DNA of 57,660 bases from the NCBI GenBank assembly GCA_003427395.1, contig BFEA01000479.1, positions 974,558 through 1,032,217 on the forward strand, read 5' to 3'. Position 1 is the first letter of the stretch; every line of letters starts with the position of its first letter. This DNA is from Chara braunii (Eukaryota > Streptophyta > Charophyceae > Charales > Characeae). Positions 41,450 to 52,159 of the stretch are shown here, one piece after another. The notes beneath the pieces are model-generated. The model did no database searches, was not told the origin of the DNA, and saw nothing but the letters and a program-made list of their open reading frames with translations. Position numbers and translations under genes: made by a program.

Positions 41450-43995
41450 CAAAAAAACAGTTGCATCTGTCTGAGGATTATTTGACAAACATGCCCCTCC
41501 TCCTCAGGGACCGCTTGATGTGACTGAAGCCACAGAAGAGAGGCCACTTTTTGTGACGGTAGCCTGGGCAGTTGTGACCATACCCCCTGAAGTTCTTTCT
41601 CTCGCGGAGGATCCATGTGCGGACATGTTCCTTCCCACTTGTCTACCATATACTGACTGATAGACTGGTCTATGTCGTGCTGTTTATACCCTATTGCTTC
41701 ATCGCCCTTCTCCAGACCCCACAACTCCTCGTTCCCCACTTTCCATCCTCATGTTGCTTGATCAATGCGCAGATCTTCGATTGCTGCTCAATTGCCTCTT
41801 ACTCTCCATCCGGCTTCGACTCCAGTTCAATCTGAGGCGGACACTCAGCGCTGATGGGTCTAAAGTTCAAGAGGCCATACACAGTGCTCTCTCTGATCTT
41901 CGTGAGCTCGGGCATACCCGGAGTTGATCTTTTAAATACTGCAACCTTACACTTACCCGGTACCGTTTCATCCCAGTGTTCCAATCTGAGGAATTCCTCT
42001 TCTGGTCCTGACTGGTCATCGACCTACCCTCGAAACCAACTGCCAATGTCTGGGACCCAGTTTCCATCCAGCAACTCGCTCCAGCTGTGTGGAATGGCGT
42101 CTATCAACTGCCGCCTCTTCTCTTGCTGGTTCCCTAGCATTCCCAGCGACTCTTTCAATTTCTCCTCCGACTTCCATTGCCCTGTAGTCTGATCTCACAG
42201 GTCCTCCACCCTTGATACACCCCTCTGAATCCACTTCATACCAAAGGAACCAGGTCTGGTGCTTGCACTGAACATTTCCCCGTCTACTCCCCGAATCCTT
42301 GGGTTTTCAAAGAGATGTTGTTGGAGAACCTCTGCCCTATTCGCTGGTTGTGCTGTCCTGTTGGGCTTACACTTTTGCCACGCCGACAGAATGTCCTTCC
42401 AAAACTTCGACTTTAGTCTTTTGCAGAGGAACGATTGGATCATGATAGCCACCCACACGTCTTCTGGTCGCGACAACCCCCATTGTTCGCATAGTAATTC
42501 CTCCGCCAACACGCACCAGTCAGGCTGTTGCTCTGCAGTAGCCACTTTTAAAATCCACTTGGACAGCAGTTTCAGGTTCTGAGAGTCCGGGTCTAGGAGC
42601 GCCAAGCCCCCTTGTTTCTTTGGGGCACAGAGGGTGTCCCACGCCACCTTGGCAATGTAACCTTTTTCTTCTCCTGAGCGTGGTTTCCAAATGAGCCTTG
42701 TTGCAGAGACTCTCACACCTTTGATCAGTGGTTTGGCCAGCCTTCTCACTTTCGCCACGTACCACAGGATAGAGAATGCCGAAATTGTTATAGCTAGGAC
42801 TCTCCCTATTAACGAGAGATGCGTGGTTGAGCCCCAACTGCTTATCCTTTTGACAACTCTTTCTTGGAGAATGGACGTCTGCGATTCTGTGCAGTCTCCC
42901 AAGGCTAGCTACACCCCCAAATACCTTTCCGCTTTGCCCTCCTGTACTCTCTTCATTCCCATTCGACCTCGAGGTTGTACTCTGCAGGCAAATAGAAAAT
43001 TGACTTATTCCAATTCACCGCCGCTTCTGAGAGTTCTGCATATCGTGACAGGCAGCCTTTCAAGGCGTTCAGAGATACCTTCTCGTTGGCTGAGATGGCC
43101 AGCAGATCATCCGCCATAGCCTTAACTCTGCATTTTTTACCTTTGCGCAGTTTCAGACCCACCAGCAAAGGATGATATGTGATATCGTTAAGCAGCACCT
43201 CTAACTGTACCACGAACAAGAGCGGGGTCAGAGGGCACCCCTGCCTTAATGAACGAGTCAATTTGAACTCCTTACTGTGTCACCCATTGACCTGCACTGT
43301 CGCTGTAGAGCAAAGGTATAGCGCTTTCACACTGTTGCAGAAGTTGCCACCAAAGTTCATTCTCTTCAGTGTCGTGAGAACGAAGGCCCAATTCACTCGA
43401 TCATAGGCTTTCTCCATGTGGAGCATAAGGACCGCCACGTCGACATTCATGCTCCCAATGATTTCCAAAGACTCGATAGCGGTGGCTAGATTGTCGCAGA
43501 TGGATCTGCCTCTGACAAAGGCACCTTGGTCTAATCCCACCAGGCCTGGAAGGTGTACTGCAAGCCTGTTGGCCATGGTTTTGGACAACAACTTGTACGA
43601 AACATTGAGGAACGATATCGGCTGTCAATTCCTGATCTCGCTATGATCGCCTATCTTGTACAATAGTGTTATGATGCCCCGTGTCATCGTGGGGCCCAAT
43701 CTTTCACCCTCCAACACCTCATTCTACAGCGCCACCAACTCCTCTACTAACACCTCCCACACTACTTTATAGAATTCCATCGCCAACCCGTCGTCTTCTG
43801 GTGATTTTCCTCTTGCTACCGTGGCCAAGGTGTGTGACAATTCTGCAACCGAGACAGGTTTGTCCAACTCCTCTCTGGTTTCTGGACTTAAAGCTACTTC
43901 CAAGGACTTCCATACTTCTGCATGAGCTGATAGGTCCATCTCTGGGGAGAGAAGGTTAACAACTCGTAATATTTTCAGGTCCTTTTTCAATTCCC
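41450..43995 (-). pseudogene. LINE family C ORF2, reverse transcriptase half
   Basis: Reading leftwards: MKKDLKILRVVNLLSPEMDL, GKSPEDDGLAMEFYKVVWEV (usually GKSPG.DGL), LVGLDQGAFVRGRSICDN and VDVAVLMLHMEKAYDRVNWA. The expected LDFEKAYDRV has H in place of the first Asp. Next come SLRQGCPLTPLLFVVQLEVL and AMADDLLAISANE (the catalytic box as MADD, usually FADD/YADD), then RISSWGSTTHLSLIGRVLAI, LIWKPRSGEEKGYIAKVAWD and KKQGGLALLDPD. It then degenerates. Several frameshifts separate the blocks. It is the 3' half of the gene whose endonuclease half is at 46220-47532. The two halves are separated by a palindromic satellite. Confidence 0.85.
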
Positions 43996-43997
43996 CA

Positions 43998-46206
43998 TAG
44001 TAAACTCATCCAAGCATTTCGAAGGGGGAACATGAAACCGCTTTCAGAAGCTTCAGCCACTTGCGATCATTTCAGAGGTTTGAGGTCTCTCCATCTGAAA
44101 CTCCTGAAATGATATGAAGTGGCTGAAAATCTGAAAGCAGTTTTAGGTCCCTCCATCAAAGCATTTGAACGGGGGGACCTGAAACCTCTTTCAGAAGCTT
44201 CAGCCACTTCAAATCATTTCAGAGGTTTCAGGTCTCCTCACCCAAAACTCCTAAAATGATCTGAAGTCGTTGAAAATCTGAAAGTGGTTTGAGATGCCCC
44301 AATCCAAACATTTGGATGGGGGGACCTGAAACCACTTTCAGAAGCTTCAGCCACTTCAGATCATTTCAGAGGTTTCAGGTCTCTCCATTTGACACTCCTG
44401 AAATAATATGAAGCGGCTGAAGCTTCTGGAAGCAGTTTCATGTTCCCCCATCCAAGCATTTGGACGGGGGGACCTGAAACTGTTTTCAGAAACTTCAGCC
44501 ACTTCATATCATTTCAGAGGTTTCAGGTCTCCCCACCTGAAACTCTTGAATGAAGAGAAGGTTATCATCTGAAACTCCTGAAAGGATCTGAAGTGGCTGA
44601 AAATCTGAAAGCAGTTTTAGGTCCCCCCATCCAAGCATTTGGACGGGGGGACCTGAAACCTCTTTCAGAAGCTTCAGCCACTTCAAATCATTTCAGAAGT
44701 TTCAGGTCTCCCCAGCTGAAACTCCTGAAATGATCTGGAGTCGCTGAAAATCTGAAAGCGGTTTCAGATGCCCCCATCCAAACATTTGGATGGGGGGACC
44801 TGAAACCACTTTCAGAAGCTTCAACCACTTCAGATCATTTCAGAGGTTTCAGGTCTCTCCATCCGAAATTCCTGAAACAATATGAAGTGGCTGAAGCTTC
44901 TGAAAGCGGTTTCATGTCCCCCCATTCAAGCATTTGGACGGGGGGACCTGAAACTGTTTTCAGAAGCGTCAGCCACTTCATATCATTTCAGAGGTTTCAG
45001 ATGTCCCCACTTGAAACTCCTGAAATGATTTGAAGTGGCTGGAAATGTGTAAGCAGTTTAAGATGCCCCCATCCAACAATTTGGATAAGGGGACCTGAAA
45101 CCACTTTCAGAAGCTTCAACCACTTCAAATCATTTCAGAGGTTTCAGGTTTCTACATCTGAAACTCCTGAAAGAGTATAAAGTGGTTGAAGTTTCAGAAA
45201 GCAGTTTCAGGTACCCCCATCCAAGCATTTGGACGGGGGGAACTGAAACCGTTTTGAGAAGCTTCAACCACTTCATATCATTTAAGAGGTTTCAGGTCTC
45301 CCCACCTGAAACCTCCCTGAAACCTCTGAAATGATCTGAAGTGACTGCAAATCTTAAAACGGTTTCAGATGCCCCATCCAACCATTTCGATAGGGGGACC
45401 TGAAACCACTTTCAGAAACTTCAGCCACTTCAGATCATTTCAGAGGTTTCAGGTCTCTCTATCTGAAACTCCTGAAATGATCTGAAGTGGCTGAAAATCT
45501 GAAAGCAGTATTAGGTTCACTCATCCAAACATTTGGACGGGGGAACCTGAAACCGCTTTCAGAAGCTTCAGACACTTCATATCATTTCAGAGGTTTCAGG
45601 TCTCCCCACCCAAAACTCCTGAAATGACTTGAAGTGGCTGAAAATTTGAAAACGGTTTCAGAACCACTTCAGGACATTTAAGAGGTTTCAGGTCTCCCCG
45701 CCTGAAACTCCTGAAATAACATGAAGTGGATGAAGATTTTGAAAGCGGTTTCAGGTCCCCCTACCCAAATATTTGGATGGGGGGACTGGAAACCACTTTT
45801 AGAAGCTTCAGCTACTTCAGGTCATTTAAGAGGTTTCAGGTTTCCCCACCCGAACTTCTGAAATGACTTGAAGTGGCTAAATCTGAAAACGGTTTTAGAT
45901 GCCTCAATCCAAAAATTTGGATGGGAGGATCTGAAACCGCTTTCAGAAGCTTCAGCCACTTCAGATCATTTCAGAGGTTTCAGGTTTCCCTTCCGAAACT
46001 CCTTAAATGACCTGAAGTGGTACACAACAACGTTGACGGTTGAACCAAAACAAAAACAGGCGAAAAAAAAATGAAAAAAAAACATAAAATCTGACTTTCA
46101 AACGACCTGAATTTCCTGAAATGACCTGAAATGTCTTCATGCCATTTCAGCGATTTCATACCTCTACTAATAGACTTCAGAATCTTTCATTCTGAAATTT
46201 TAGTAG
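43998..46206. repeat. Palindromic satellite, about 13 units of about 148 bp, inserted in LINE ORF2
   Basis: ATCCAA.CATTTGGA.GG recurs near 44009, 44152, 44303, 44449, 44628, 44775, 44923, 45069, 45219, 45374, 45520, 45757 and 45905, mostly 145-155 bp apart. Each unit has one arm CCTGAAACC.CTTTCAGAAG, CTTCAGCCACTTCA.ATC, ATTTCAGAGGTTTCAGG, then about ten bases, then the inverse arm (CTCCTGAAATGATCTGAAGT, GGCTGAAAATCTGAAAGC). The linker CCATCCAAACATTTGGATGG is itself a palindrome. The array is thus a roughly 74-bp sequence in alternating orientation. From 44628 rightwards units mostly alternate GGACGG/GGATGG types, a dimeric higher order of about 295 bp. The right edge (46163-46206) is a separate hairpin CTACTAATAGACTTCAGAAT / ATTCTGAAATTTTAGTAG. 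Confidence 0.85.
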
Positions 46207-47532
46207 GTCGTTAACCACTTGTGTCTCTGGGTCTGCGAAGCTTGAGCGAGAGGTCAGGATATCCTGAAAGTAGGCTAGCGCATATTCACACAGTTCGTCG
46301 TTCGTTGTTGCTGGTGGCATCGAGGCGAAGTGTGGGTGCGACAACTCTTTCATCTGGACTGTTTTTCTTCTTGGTAGCAGTCTCTGGAACGTCTCTTTGC
46401 ATAAGCGATCGCCTGTAACAATTTTCTTCTCCGCAAAAATCTGCTCCCAGCGATTGTGTTTTTCGCATTGTAGTCGTTCTCAGTTCTGTAGCCTGCAAGC
46501 TCTCTCTTCCGCCCACACCACCTCCGAGATCGGGTGCGTTGTCATTTGTTTTTCCGCCGCCTCCACTTTTCTTCAATAGTCTGTTTCTTCCTTGTTTCTG
46601 AGGAATGCCGCAATCACCGAGAAGACCTCCATCTTGTTCGAAATGATCATTATCCCTTCATCAATCCATTCTGCTCTCGTGTCAAAGAACTCCTTTGCTT
46701 CATCTCATCCCCTTCAAAAGGACTTTACCCAGTCTATCACTCCCTCGTCTTTCAAGAGAGAAGTGTTGAGTCTGAAGCATCCGGGGCCGCTCCCACTTGC
46801 TATCCCCACGCTAATTGTCATCGTAACCGGCTTATGGTCAGACATCCCAGCGTTAGTTTCGCGGACCATATGCACGTTGGCAGCCACCGATTCTGACACA
46901 AAGAAGAAGTACAATCTCCTCTTGACCCCGGCCGACTGGGGAGTCCTCCCAAACCACGTAAACCCATGCAGAAGCGGATTAATATCTCTGTATATATCGT
47001 GCAAACCCCACTTCTCCTTCCATAACAGCAGCGTCCTCCTATCTCTTTGAATCCCCTCTTCTTTCTCTGAGTTCAGGCCCGGTGTACAGATCAAGTTCCA
47101 ATCGCCGCCAATAATTAAGTACTCCATCTTTGGCAACTTCCTCGACAGCATTTCAATAAACTTAATTATGTCCAGAGGGTCGTTTGGGGCATATACCGTC
47201 GCAAAAACCCATTCCTCACCTTCCATTACTACTTTTACCCAGCACCAACGGCCCCATAGATCACAGTCAGTGTCCAACAGAGCACATTCTAATTGGTCAT
47301 GGATTAGGATTGCCACCCCACCCCGGCTTCCCTGAGCCGGAGACCACAATTGTGGTCCTCTCCACCAATCCTTCAACTCGCTTAACTTCTTTGCTGATAG
47401 CTTTGTGTCCTGCACAAAGGCCACGTCCACCTTCTCCTTATGTAGCCATTCCTTCAACCTCCTCCCTTTATGTTTACCTCCCGAGTCCCCCAAGCCCTGG
47501 ACATTCTAGGTGACAACTTTAACTTTGCCCAT
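46207..47532 (-). pseudogene. LINE family C ORF2, endonuclease half
   Basis: APE-type endonuclease that nicks target DNA. From ATG 47532: MGKVKVVT, a TAG, then NVQGLGDSGGKHKGRRLKEW, VDVAFVQDTKL (usually Q-E-T), SRGGVAILIHDQ, FATVYAPNDPLD, IIGGDWN, DINPLLHGFTWF, RRLYFFFVSES (usually RLDRF or RLDFF, so Asp is Tyr here) and MSDHKPV. Apart from the TAG at codon 9 the frame is open to about 46714, then continues in another frame as a linker to 46220, where the satellite begins. The ATG lies inside the last codons of ORF1 (14-nt overlap, different frame). Changes at two catalytic-site positions make activity unlikely. Confidence 0.85.
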
Positions 47533-48154
47533 TGACTTGCTGCTGGGGGCCCGCTGCTTGGATGTGCCCTGGAATCGTAAGTGCCTCTGGCCATCGGCTG
47601 CTCAACACTTCAGCAAAATAAGTTGAACAGCGATTTCTTATTTTCTGCAGTTGAGAATTCAGCTGAAGCAGCAGCCTTGCTGTCATGCCTGGATCAATAG
47701 AGATCCGCTCCAGTTCACCGTTCGGATCTGCCAATAACAGACATAGCGGGATGCCCACCAGCCCGACATTACCAATATTATTCCAATTCTCGGGATAAAT
47801 CCTTGCATCAACAAGAGGAATCGAGTATCTGGCCTTGCCCCCTCCAGGCAAATCAGCCACCAGGCGAACTGGAGCATCGTCCGGAAAGAGCCGAAACTGG
47901 AACCGCTCGGCAAACAGATGTCTCACCTTCATCATAACAAACATTGCAGATGGGATTTCCACGATGTGGCTCGTTGGCATGGACAACGTGTCCTCCGCTG
48001 ATCTGAGTTCAAGAACGAAGACTTCGTGACCTTGGAGAGTAGATACCAGTGGTAAGATCAAGTGATCTATCATTTGCTGGTGCTCACTCGATCTGCTAAA
48101 CGCACCGTCATGGATGTCTCGTGGCGATTCTTCCTCAATATCCTCTCCTACCAT
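47519..48154 (-). pseudogene. LINE family C ORF1, C-terminal segment
   Basis: The segment is open for 211 codons: IEIPSAMFVMMKVRHLFAER-like text, FRLFPDDAPVRLVADLPGGG, KARYSIPLVDARIYPENWNN, then a C-terminal tail ending VNGQS and TAA at 47519-47521. I do not recognise a named domain. Its position directly before, and overlapping, the ORF2 start identifies it as the ORF1 end. It follows the knuckle-bearing segment at 48.7-49.0 kb in a different frame. Confidence 0.65.
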
Positions 48155-48706
48155 TCCTACGTCCTTTGCTTGGTCCTGTCTCTCTTGTCTCTCCTGCTCG
48201 TTTCCTCCCGCGCCTCCCGTGTAGTTGATCAGTTCCTTCCCGTCCGATCGTCAAATGCCATCACCCCGCAATTTCCTGTCTTGTGTCGGTAGCCTTACCT
48301 GTCTCTCTTCTTGCCAGACATCATTTGTTTCTCTGACTTGTACCACCACCAAATCCCTTGTTTTTTCTGATGCGTGGGCTTAATTAGGAGTGTGCATGTT
48401 CTGCTGAGAAGGTGTATGTTGACCCATCAGGTCTGTCGACAAAATACCAGCTGCCGCCAGAATCGACGATTGCCAGGCTTGATCACCCATCGTGCTCCAG
48501 ATTCCAAGGCAGCAGTGCAGGTTCGGATTACCCATACCGTAAGCTTGATGGTACGTTGGAGTTGAACTCTGTCTGTACGGAACGAATCCAGTTCCTAGCA
48601 CTCTTTCGTGAAAGCTTGCTGCTGCCTGTTCGCTTCCCTGTAACGCTTGCAGTTGGGCTCCCACGTTCGGGGCTAGATATGAAGCTTGCCCGTGTACCTG
48701 TTGTGG

Positions 48707-49048
48707 CTAAATTCTCACTCCCTGCGACCTTTCGGATGAGCCTTGACGATGTGGTTGCGGTATTCTTGAGGCAGCTCGGATTGACGATTCCGCTACTGTT
48801 TGATGCGGAATTTCAACTGGGGGGTCCTTTGCAGCTTCCCGGATCCCCCCCAACGCATCGGGGGCGAGTTGTTGTCTGTTGCGCTGCGAGAAATTATCTG
48901 TCGTGTCTACTTCTGCCCCCTGTCCGTCCCGTTGTTGGACCAGTTTAGGACAACCATCGGTGGCCGTGTCATTCCACCACTTGCATCTATCGCACCAAGG
49001 GGCGTGTTTGCAGACCAGCTCCACGTTGATGTCCTCTCCATCATCCAA
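48707..49048 (-). pseudogene. LINE family C ORF1, zinc-knuckle segment
   Basis: It contains WCDRCKWWNDTATDGCP, a CX2C pair followed by a third Cys ten residues later. A canonical knuckle His is not visible, so the finger is decayed or of another type. Preceding text (VNVELVCKHAP in context) follows on from the upstream ORF1 segment. Frame breaks lie on both sides (about 49.1 and 48.7 kb). The stretch 48.16-48.7 kb shows only weak coding traces. Confidence 0.5.
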
Positions 49049-49113
49049 TCACAGCGGCAACATAGGAATGAAACCTCCCTCCACTTCGGGCGCCAATTCG
49101 AATTTCATGTTCA

Positions 49114-49780
49114 TTAGCTTGGGCCGCGTCGGGTCCGGCTGAGGGGGGATCGCGTTGATACATTGTTTGATTGCATCTGCAATCGGGAACATCCCCCTCT
49201 GAGGCCACGAAGTGCCATAACCCAAAACTTGGAGGCATCTTCCATTCGTCTTCTCTCCTCCAGCTCACGCCGAGTCATCCAAGGTTTGAAAAGCATCTTG
49301 TAAGTCGTTCCTCGGATGATGATGTTGTCTTCCCCTTTGTTGATCATCCACTGCGCAATCTCTCTTGTCATAGCTCCGTAAGACATAACGTCAGGACCTT
49401 TTGAGTGCACCCTTCCTCTCTTTATTGTGCGCGCAAACATTCGGGATTTGATCCAACCATTTTCGTATGCTCTTATTAGATCTTCACGCACTTTCGCCGG
49501 TAAAGAACGAGCCTCCCCTTGAAATATCACAGTGACTGTACGTTCTTTCAACCACCTAGTGGTGAGTTCTCCTACTTGTTTATCAATGACGAAGATACGG
49601 ACTCCATTCTCATAGACAAATTTGCCTTGCTTCAACCTCTCCGGGAAGATCCCCTCCTCGTAGCACTTGGCTATTAGGAAAAGTACGCGATCTTCCTCTG
49701 AAATCGGAATTTCTCCTAGTCCTGGGGGGGAGCAATCCTCCCTCCTTCCTTCACGCTCATCACCTCCTCCTTCCGACGCC
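49114..49780 (-). pseudogene. LINE family C ORF1, N-terminal domain
   Basis: There are 220 or so open codons from MASEGGGDEREGRRED: RVLFLIAKCYEEGIFPERLK, GKFVYENGVRIFVIDKQVGE, WIKSRMFARTIKRGRVHSKG, MSYGAMTREIAQWMINKGED and TTYKMLFKPWMTRRELEERR, then FWVMALRGL. A basic domain with FKPWMTR.EL before a CX2C knuckle resembles the DUF4283-type arrangement of plant LINE ORF1 proteins. An in-frame ATG lies at 49812 and another about ten codons later; I cannot choose between them. The frame breaks after FWVMALR near 49.19 kb. Confidence 0.65.
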
Positions 49781-49814
49781 ATCGTGCCTTTGTACCGCTC
49801 GAGACTCGCCACTG

Positions 49815-50400
49815 CTCGTCACCGCTTACTGATGCGATACTTACGTGTTCGCCCCTCCCCGACTCCGCTTACTTTCGTACTTCAGTGTTTCCAATATTCG
49901 TCTTAAGCGCCCACTTTCGTCACGATCCTATTTGGTGTTGTCCCACTTCCTGCGTCTATACTCGCGTTATTGAAGAAAGCTTACTGCTGAAGGGCAGACG
50001 CCATAGGCGTACGCCAGTACACGTGAAACACGTAGATCACGACGAGAATAGAAAACACTCTCCTACGGGCCGGCTTGCCCTCGCCAATCTCCCTCCCAAA
50101 AGGCAAGATGCTCGGAAATCACCGAGCGAGACGACAGGGGGAAAACACCCGCGATGGCTATCATGGTGGTAGACCCGCGGGAAACCGGTTCGGCCACTAC
50201 AGCCGAAGGCGCTAACTTAGAACGCATTCCACGTCAACCGCCGCGCTCCCCGGGCCTAGAGGCTTCGGGTAGCGCCACCGACAGCGCTGATCCGTGTCCA
50301 CTCCGCTCACGCGAAATAGCGCTCCGGATTAGCGCTACGATTAGCGCTAGCGGAAGGCTCGCGGCCCCCTGTTTTTTACTTTTCACCCATTGAATTCAAT
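49815..50400. other. Possible 5' region of LINE family C; no gene recognised
   Basis: Sequence upstream of ORF1 on the minus strand, rich in AGCGCTA/TAGCGCT motifs (50260-50355: GTAGCGCCACCGACAGCGCT, ATAGCGCTCC, TTAGCGCTACGATTAGCGCT). These could be promoter or binding-site repeats of the LINE or an unrelated tract. No direct evidence of function. Confidence 0.3.
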
Positions 50401-50465
50401 TCAATTCATGAACTACTCACGATATATATATTGACGATATATATATATATAAATAATAAAATAAA
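50382..50465. repeat. AT microsatellite region
   Basis: TTGAATTCAATTCAATTCA, then CACGATATATATATTGACGA, then TATATATATATATAAATAAT. A very similar ATATATATAT...GACGATATATATATAT pair is present at 4724-4760. Confidence 0.7.
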
Positions 50466-51552
50466 CAGACTAATATAGTGATTGCGTATCCTGGTGACAG
50501 GGTGGCTAGGATGTGGAGCGTGCTGTGCGACCTCCTTCCAAGAACAGAAGTTTGCCCTTGCTCGAGTCTGAAATGTTCCACGTGTATCTAGACTGCTTTG
50601 CAGACCCCAGATAAACGTACTAGAATGTCTTACAGTGGAGCAGGGCCCTTTCTTTGGTGTTTGACTTCTTCTTTCTTTTTCTTTTTTTTTTTTCACAACA
50701 GACACCCGCGTGTAACAGATGGCGTTAACAGCCCGGCACAGCAGCTGTTGCAGGAGGCTGGCATCGCTGGCTCCGATCTTATTCGTGGGGACCATCATAC
50801 TTGTCGTATCGAATTAAACCACATGCTCCACCATTTGTCCAGTCCCCCATCAATTCCTCAAGCATTCCACAAGTACATCATAAAACAAATTATTATGGTC
50901 CGCCCTATGCACCGACAGAATCTCTACTTTCAGTTTTTTGTCTCCATAGCTACGTTCTTGTTCCCTCAGGGCCTTACGCCCGGACAGACCCGGCTACGTT
51001 CATGAAACAGATTAGTATGATCCGGCTACGTTCATGAAATTTCATGAAACAGATTAGTATGATCCGGCCGCAGCGGGCCGCTGCCGCCTGAGGAGCTTGT
51101 CCTTCCTTCCTGGCACGGCCGTGACATTGTCTTTATAGCAGTCCCCGTGGTCCCCGCACCCTGGGCGACTGGGTCCTGCAGCAGGCATTCTTTTTATCAC
51201 TCCACGGAGTCCACGCTCCCATTGCTGGCACCTTTCTGCCGCCCCTGGCTTCCATCGAACTGCCATCTAACGGAATTCTGTCATCGCATCTTGGTAGAGC
51301 TGAGAAGCGGCAATTCCTTGCTATTATACTGTCCACGCGGTGCCTGTCCTGTCCCACTCCCCGGTATCAAGCGGGATTGCCGAAGCCCAATCCTGAAGCC
51401 CAGTGGCAGGATTCCTTCATATTCATCTACAGATAACAGGCTGCCTCCCATGACCGTCGGGGCTGGCTGGCGGTACTGCCCTTCATTTCTATTCGTAACA
51501 TGGCTGGGTGGGGAGGGGGAGGGAGGGGGAGGAGTGACCGGAGGTAGGGGGG

Positions 51553-52152
51553 GTGGTTGGCCTTCTGGGAAGGGTGGGCAGCAGGGAAAGACAGTGGGGG
51601 GCGAGATGCGGAGGGGAGTCCCGGCGGGTGAGGGGGGGTGGAGCTGGTGGGACGCGCTGTGGCACTACCTTACAGCCCAGCACCTCCCCTGGAGCCCGTC
51701 TCATATTACTGGGGGAACATACTCCACAGTCCCGAAAATGGGAAGCCTTTGCACCGAACCTCTTTTCTTACATGAGACTTACGATGCTGATGCTGGCCTG
51801 GAGAATGCGGTGCTCCCATGAAAGGGACAAGTGCTTCTTTGGCTTTCTCCAAGTGCGAGAAGTGGCGATTACAACAATAACCAACCGTACCCAGGCAGCC
51901 TGGAAGCAGTTTAAAAAAGATCTCACACTTGCGAAAGACCACAATGAGAGACAACAATCCAAAGATATATTTCAATCAGCGTGGCTAGATAAAAACAGGA
52001 AGCTGGCCACACTGGACGATCATGAGAAGTTGGTATGGTATAGGTGGGTGGCGGACCAACCGACATGGGTGAGACTCCCTCGTTCTCATTTCAAGGTCCC
52101 GTACCAAGAACAAAACTTCGTTCTGGTCCCCCCCCTCCCCTCCCCCCTATAG
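51553..52152 (+). CDS. Hypothetical protein, low-confidence open frame
   Basis: There are 199 codons. The first third is Gly/Arg-rich low complexity. The last 110 residues look protein-like: WKQFKKDLTLAKDHNERQQS, KDIFQSAWLDKNRKLATLDD, HEKLVWYRWVADQPTWVRLP, RSHFKVPYQEQNFVLVPPLP. They have balanced composition and regular charge/hydrophobic spacing, ending at TAG. I do not recognise the family. It could be a host exon or part of a transposon ORF1; the upstream start is not trustworthy. A possible acceptor (TTTTCTTACATGAGACTTACG region near 51775) is not decisive. Confidence 0.25.
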   Translation: MVGLLGRVGSRERQWGARCGGESRRVRGGGAGGTRCGTTLQPSTSPGARLILLGEHTPQSRKWEAFAPNLFSYMRLTMLMLAWRMRCSHERDKCFFGFLQVREVAITTITNRTQAAWKQFKKDLTLAKDHNERQQSKDIFQSAWLDKNRKLATLDDHEKLVWYRWVADQPTWVRLPRSHFKVPYQEQNFVLVPPLPSPL

Positions 52153-52159
52153 ATCGGAT

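Noticed and set aside
43998-46206. CRISPR-like array.
   Set aside because: Units are palindromic and continuous with no unique spacers, in a eukaryotic LINE context.
43998-46206. Helitron with terminal hairpin and internal tandem repeats.
   Set aside because: A hairpin lies at the right edge, but the TC start and CTRR end are not present where expected on either strand.
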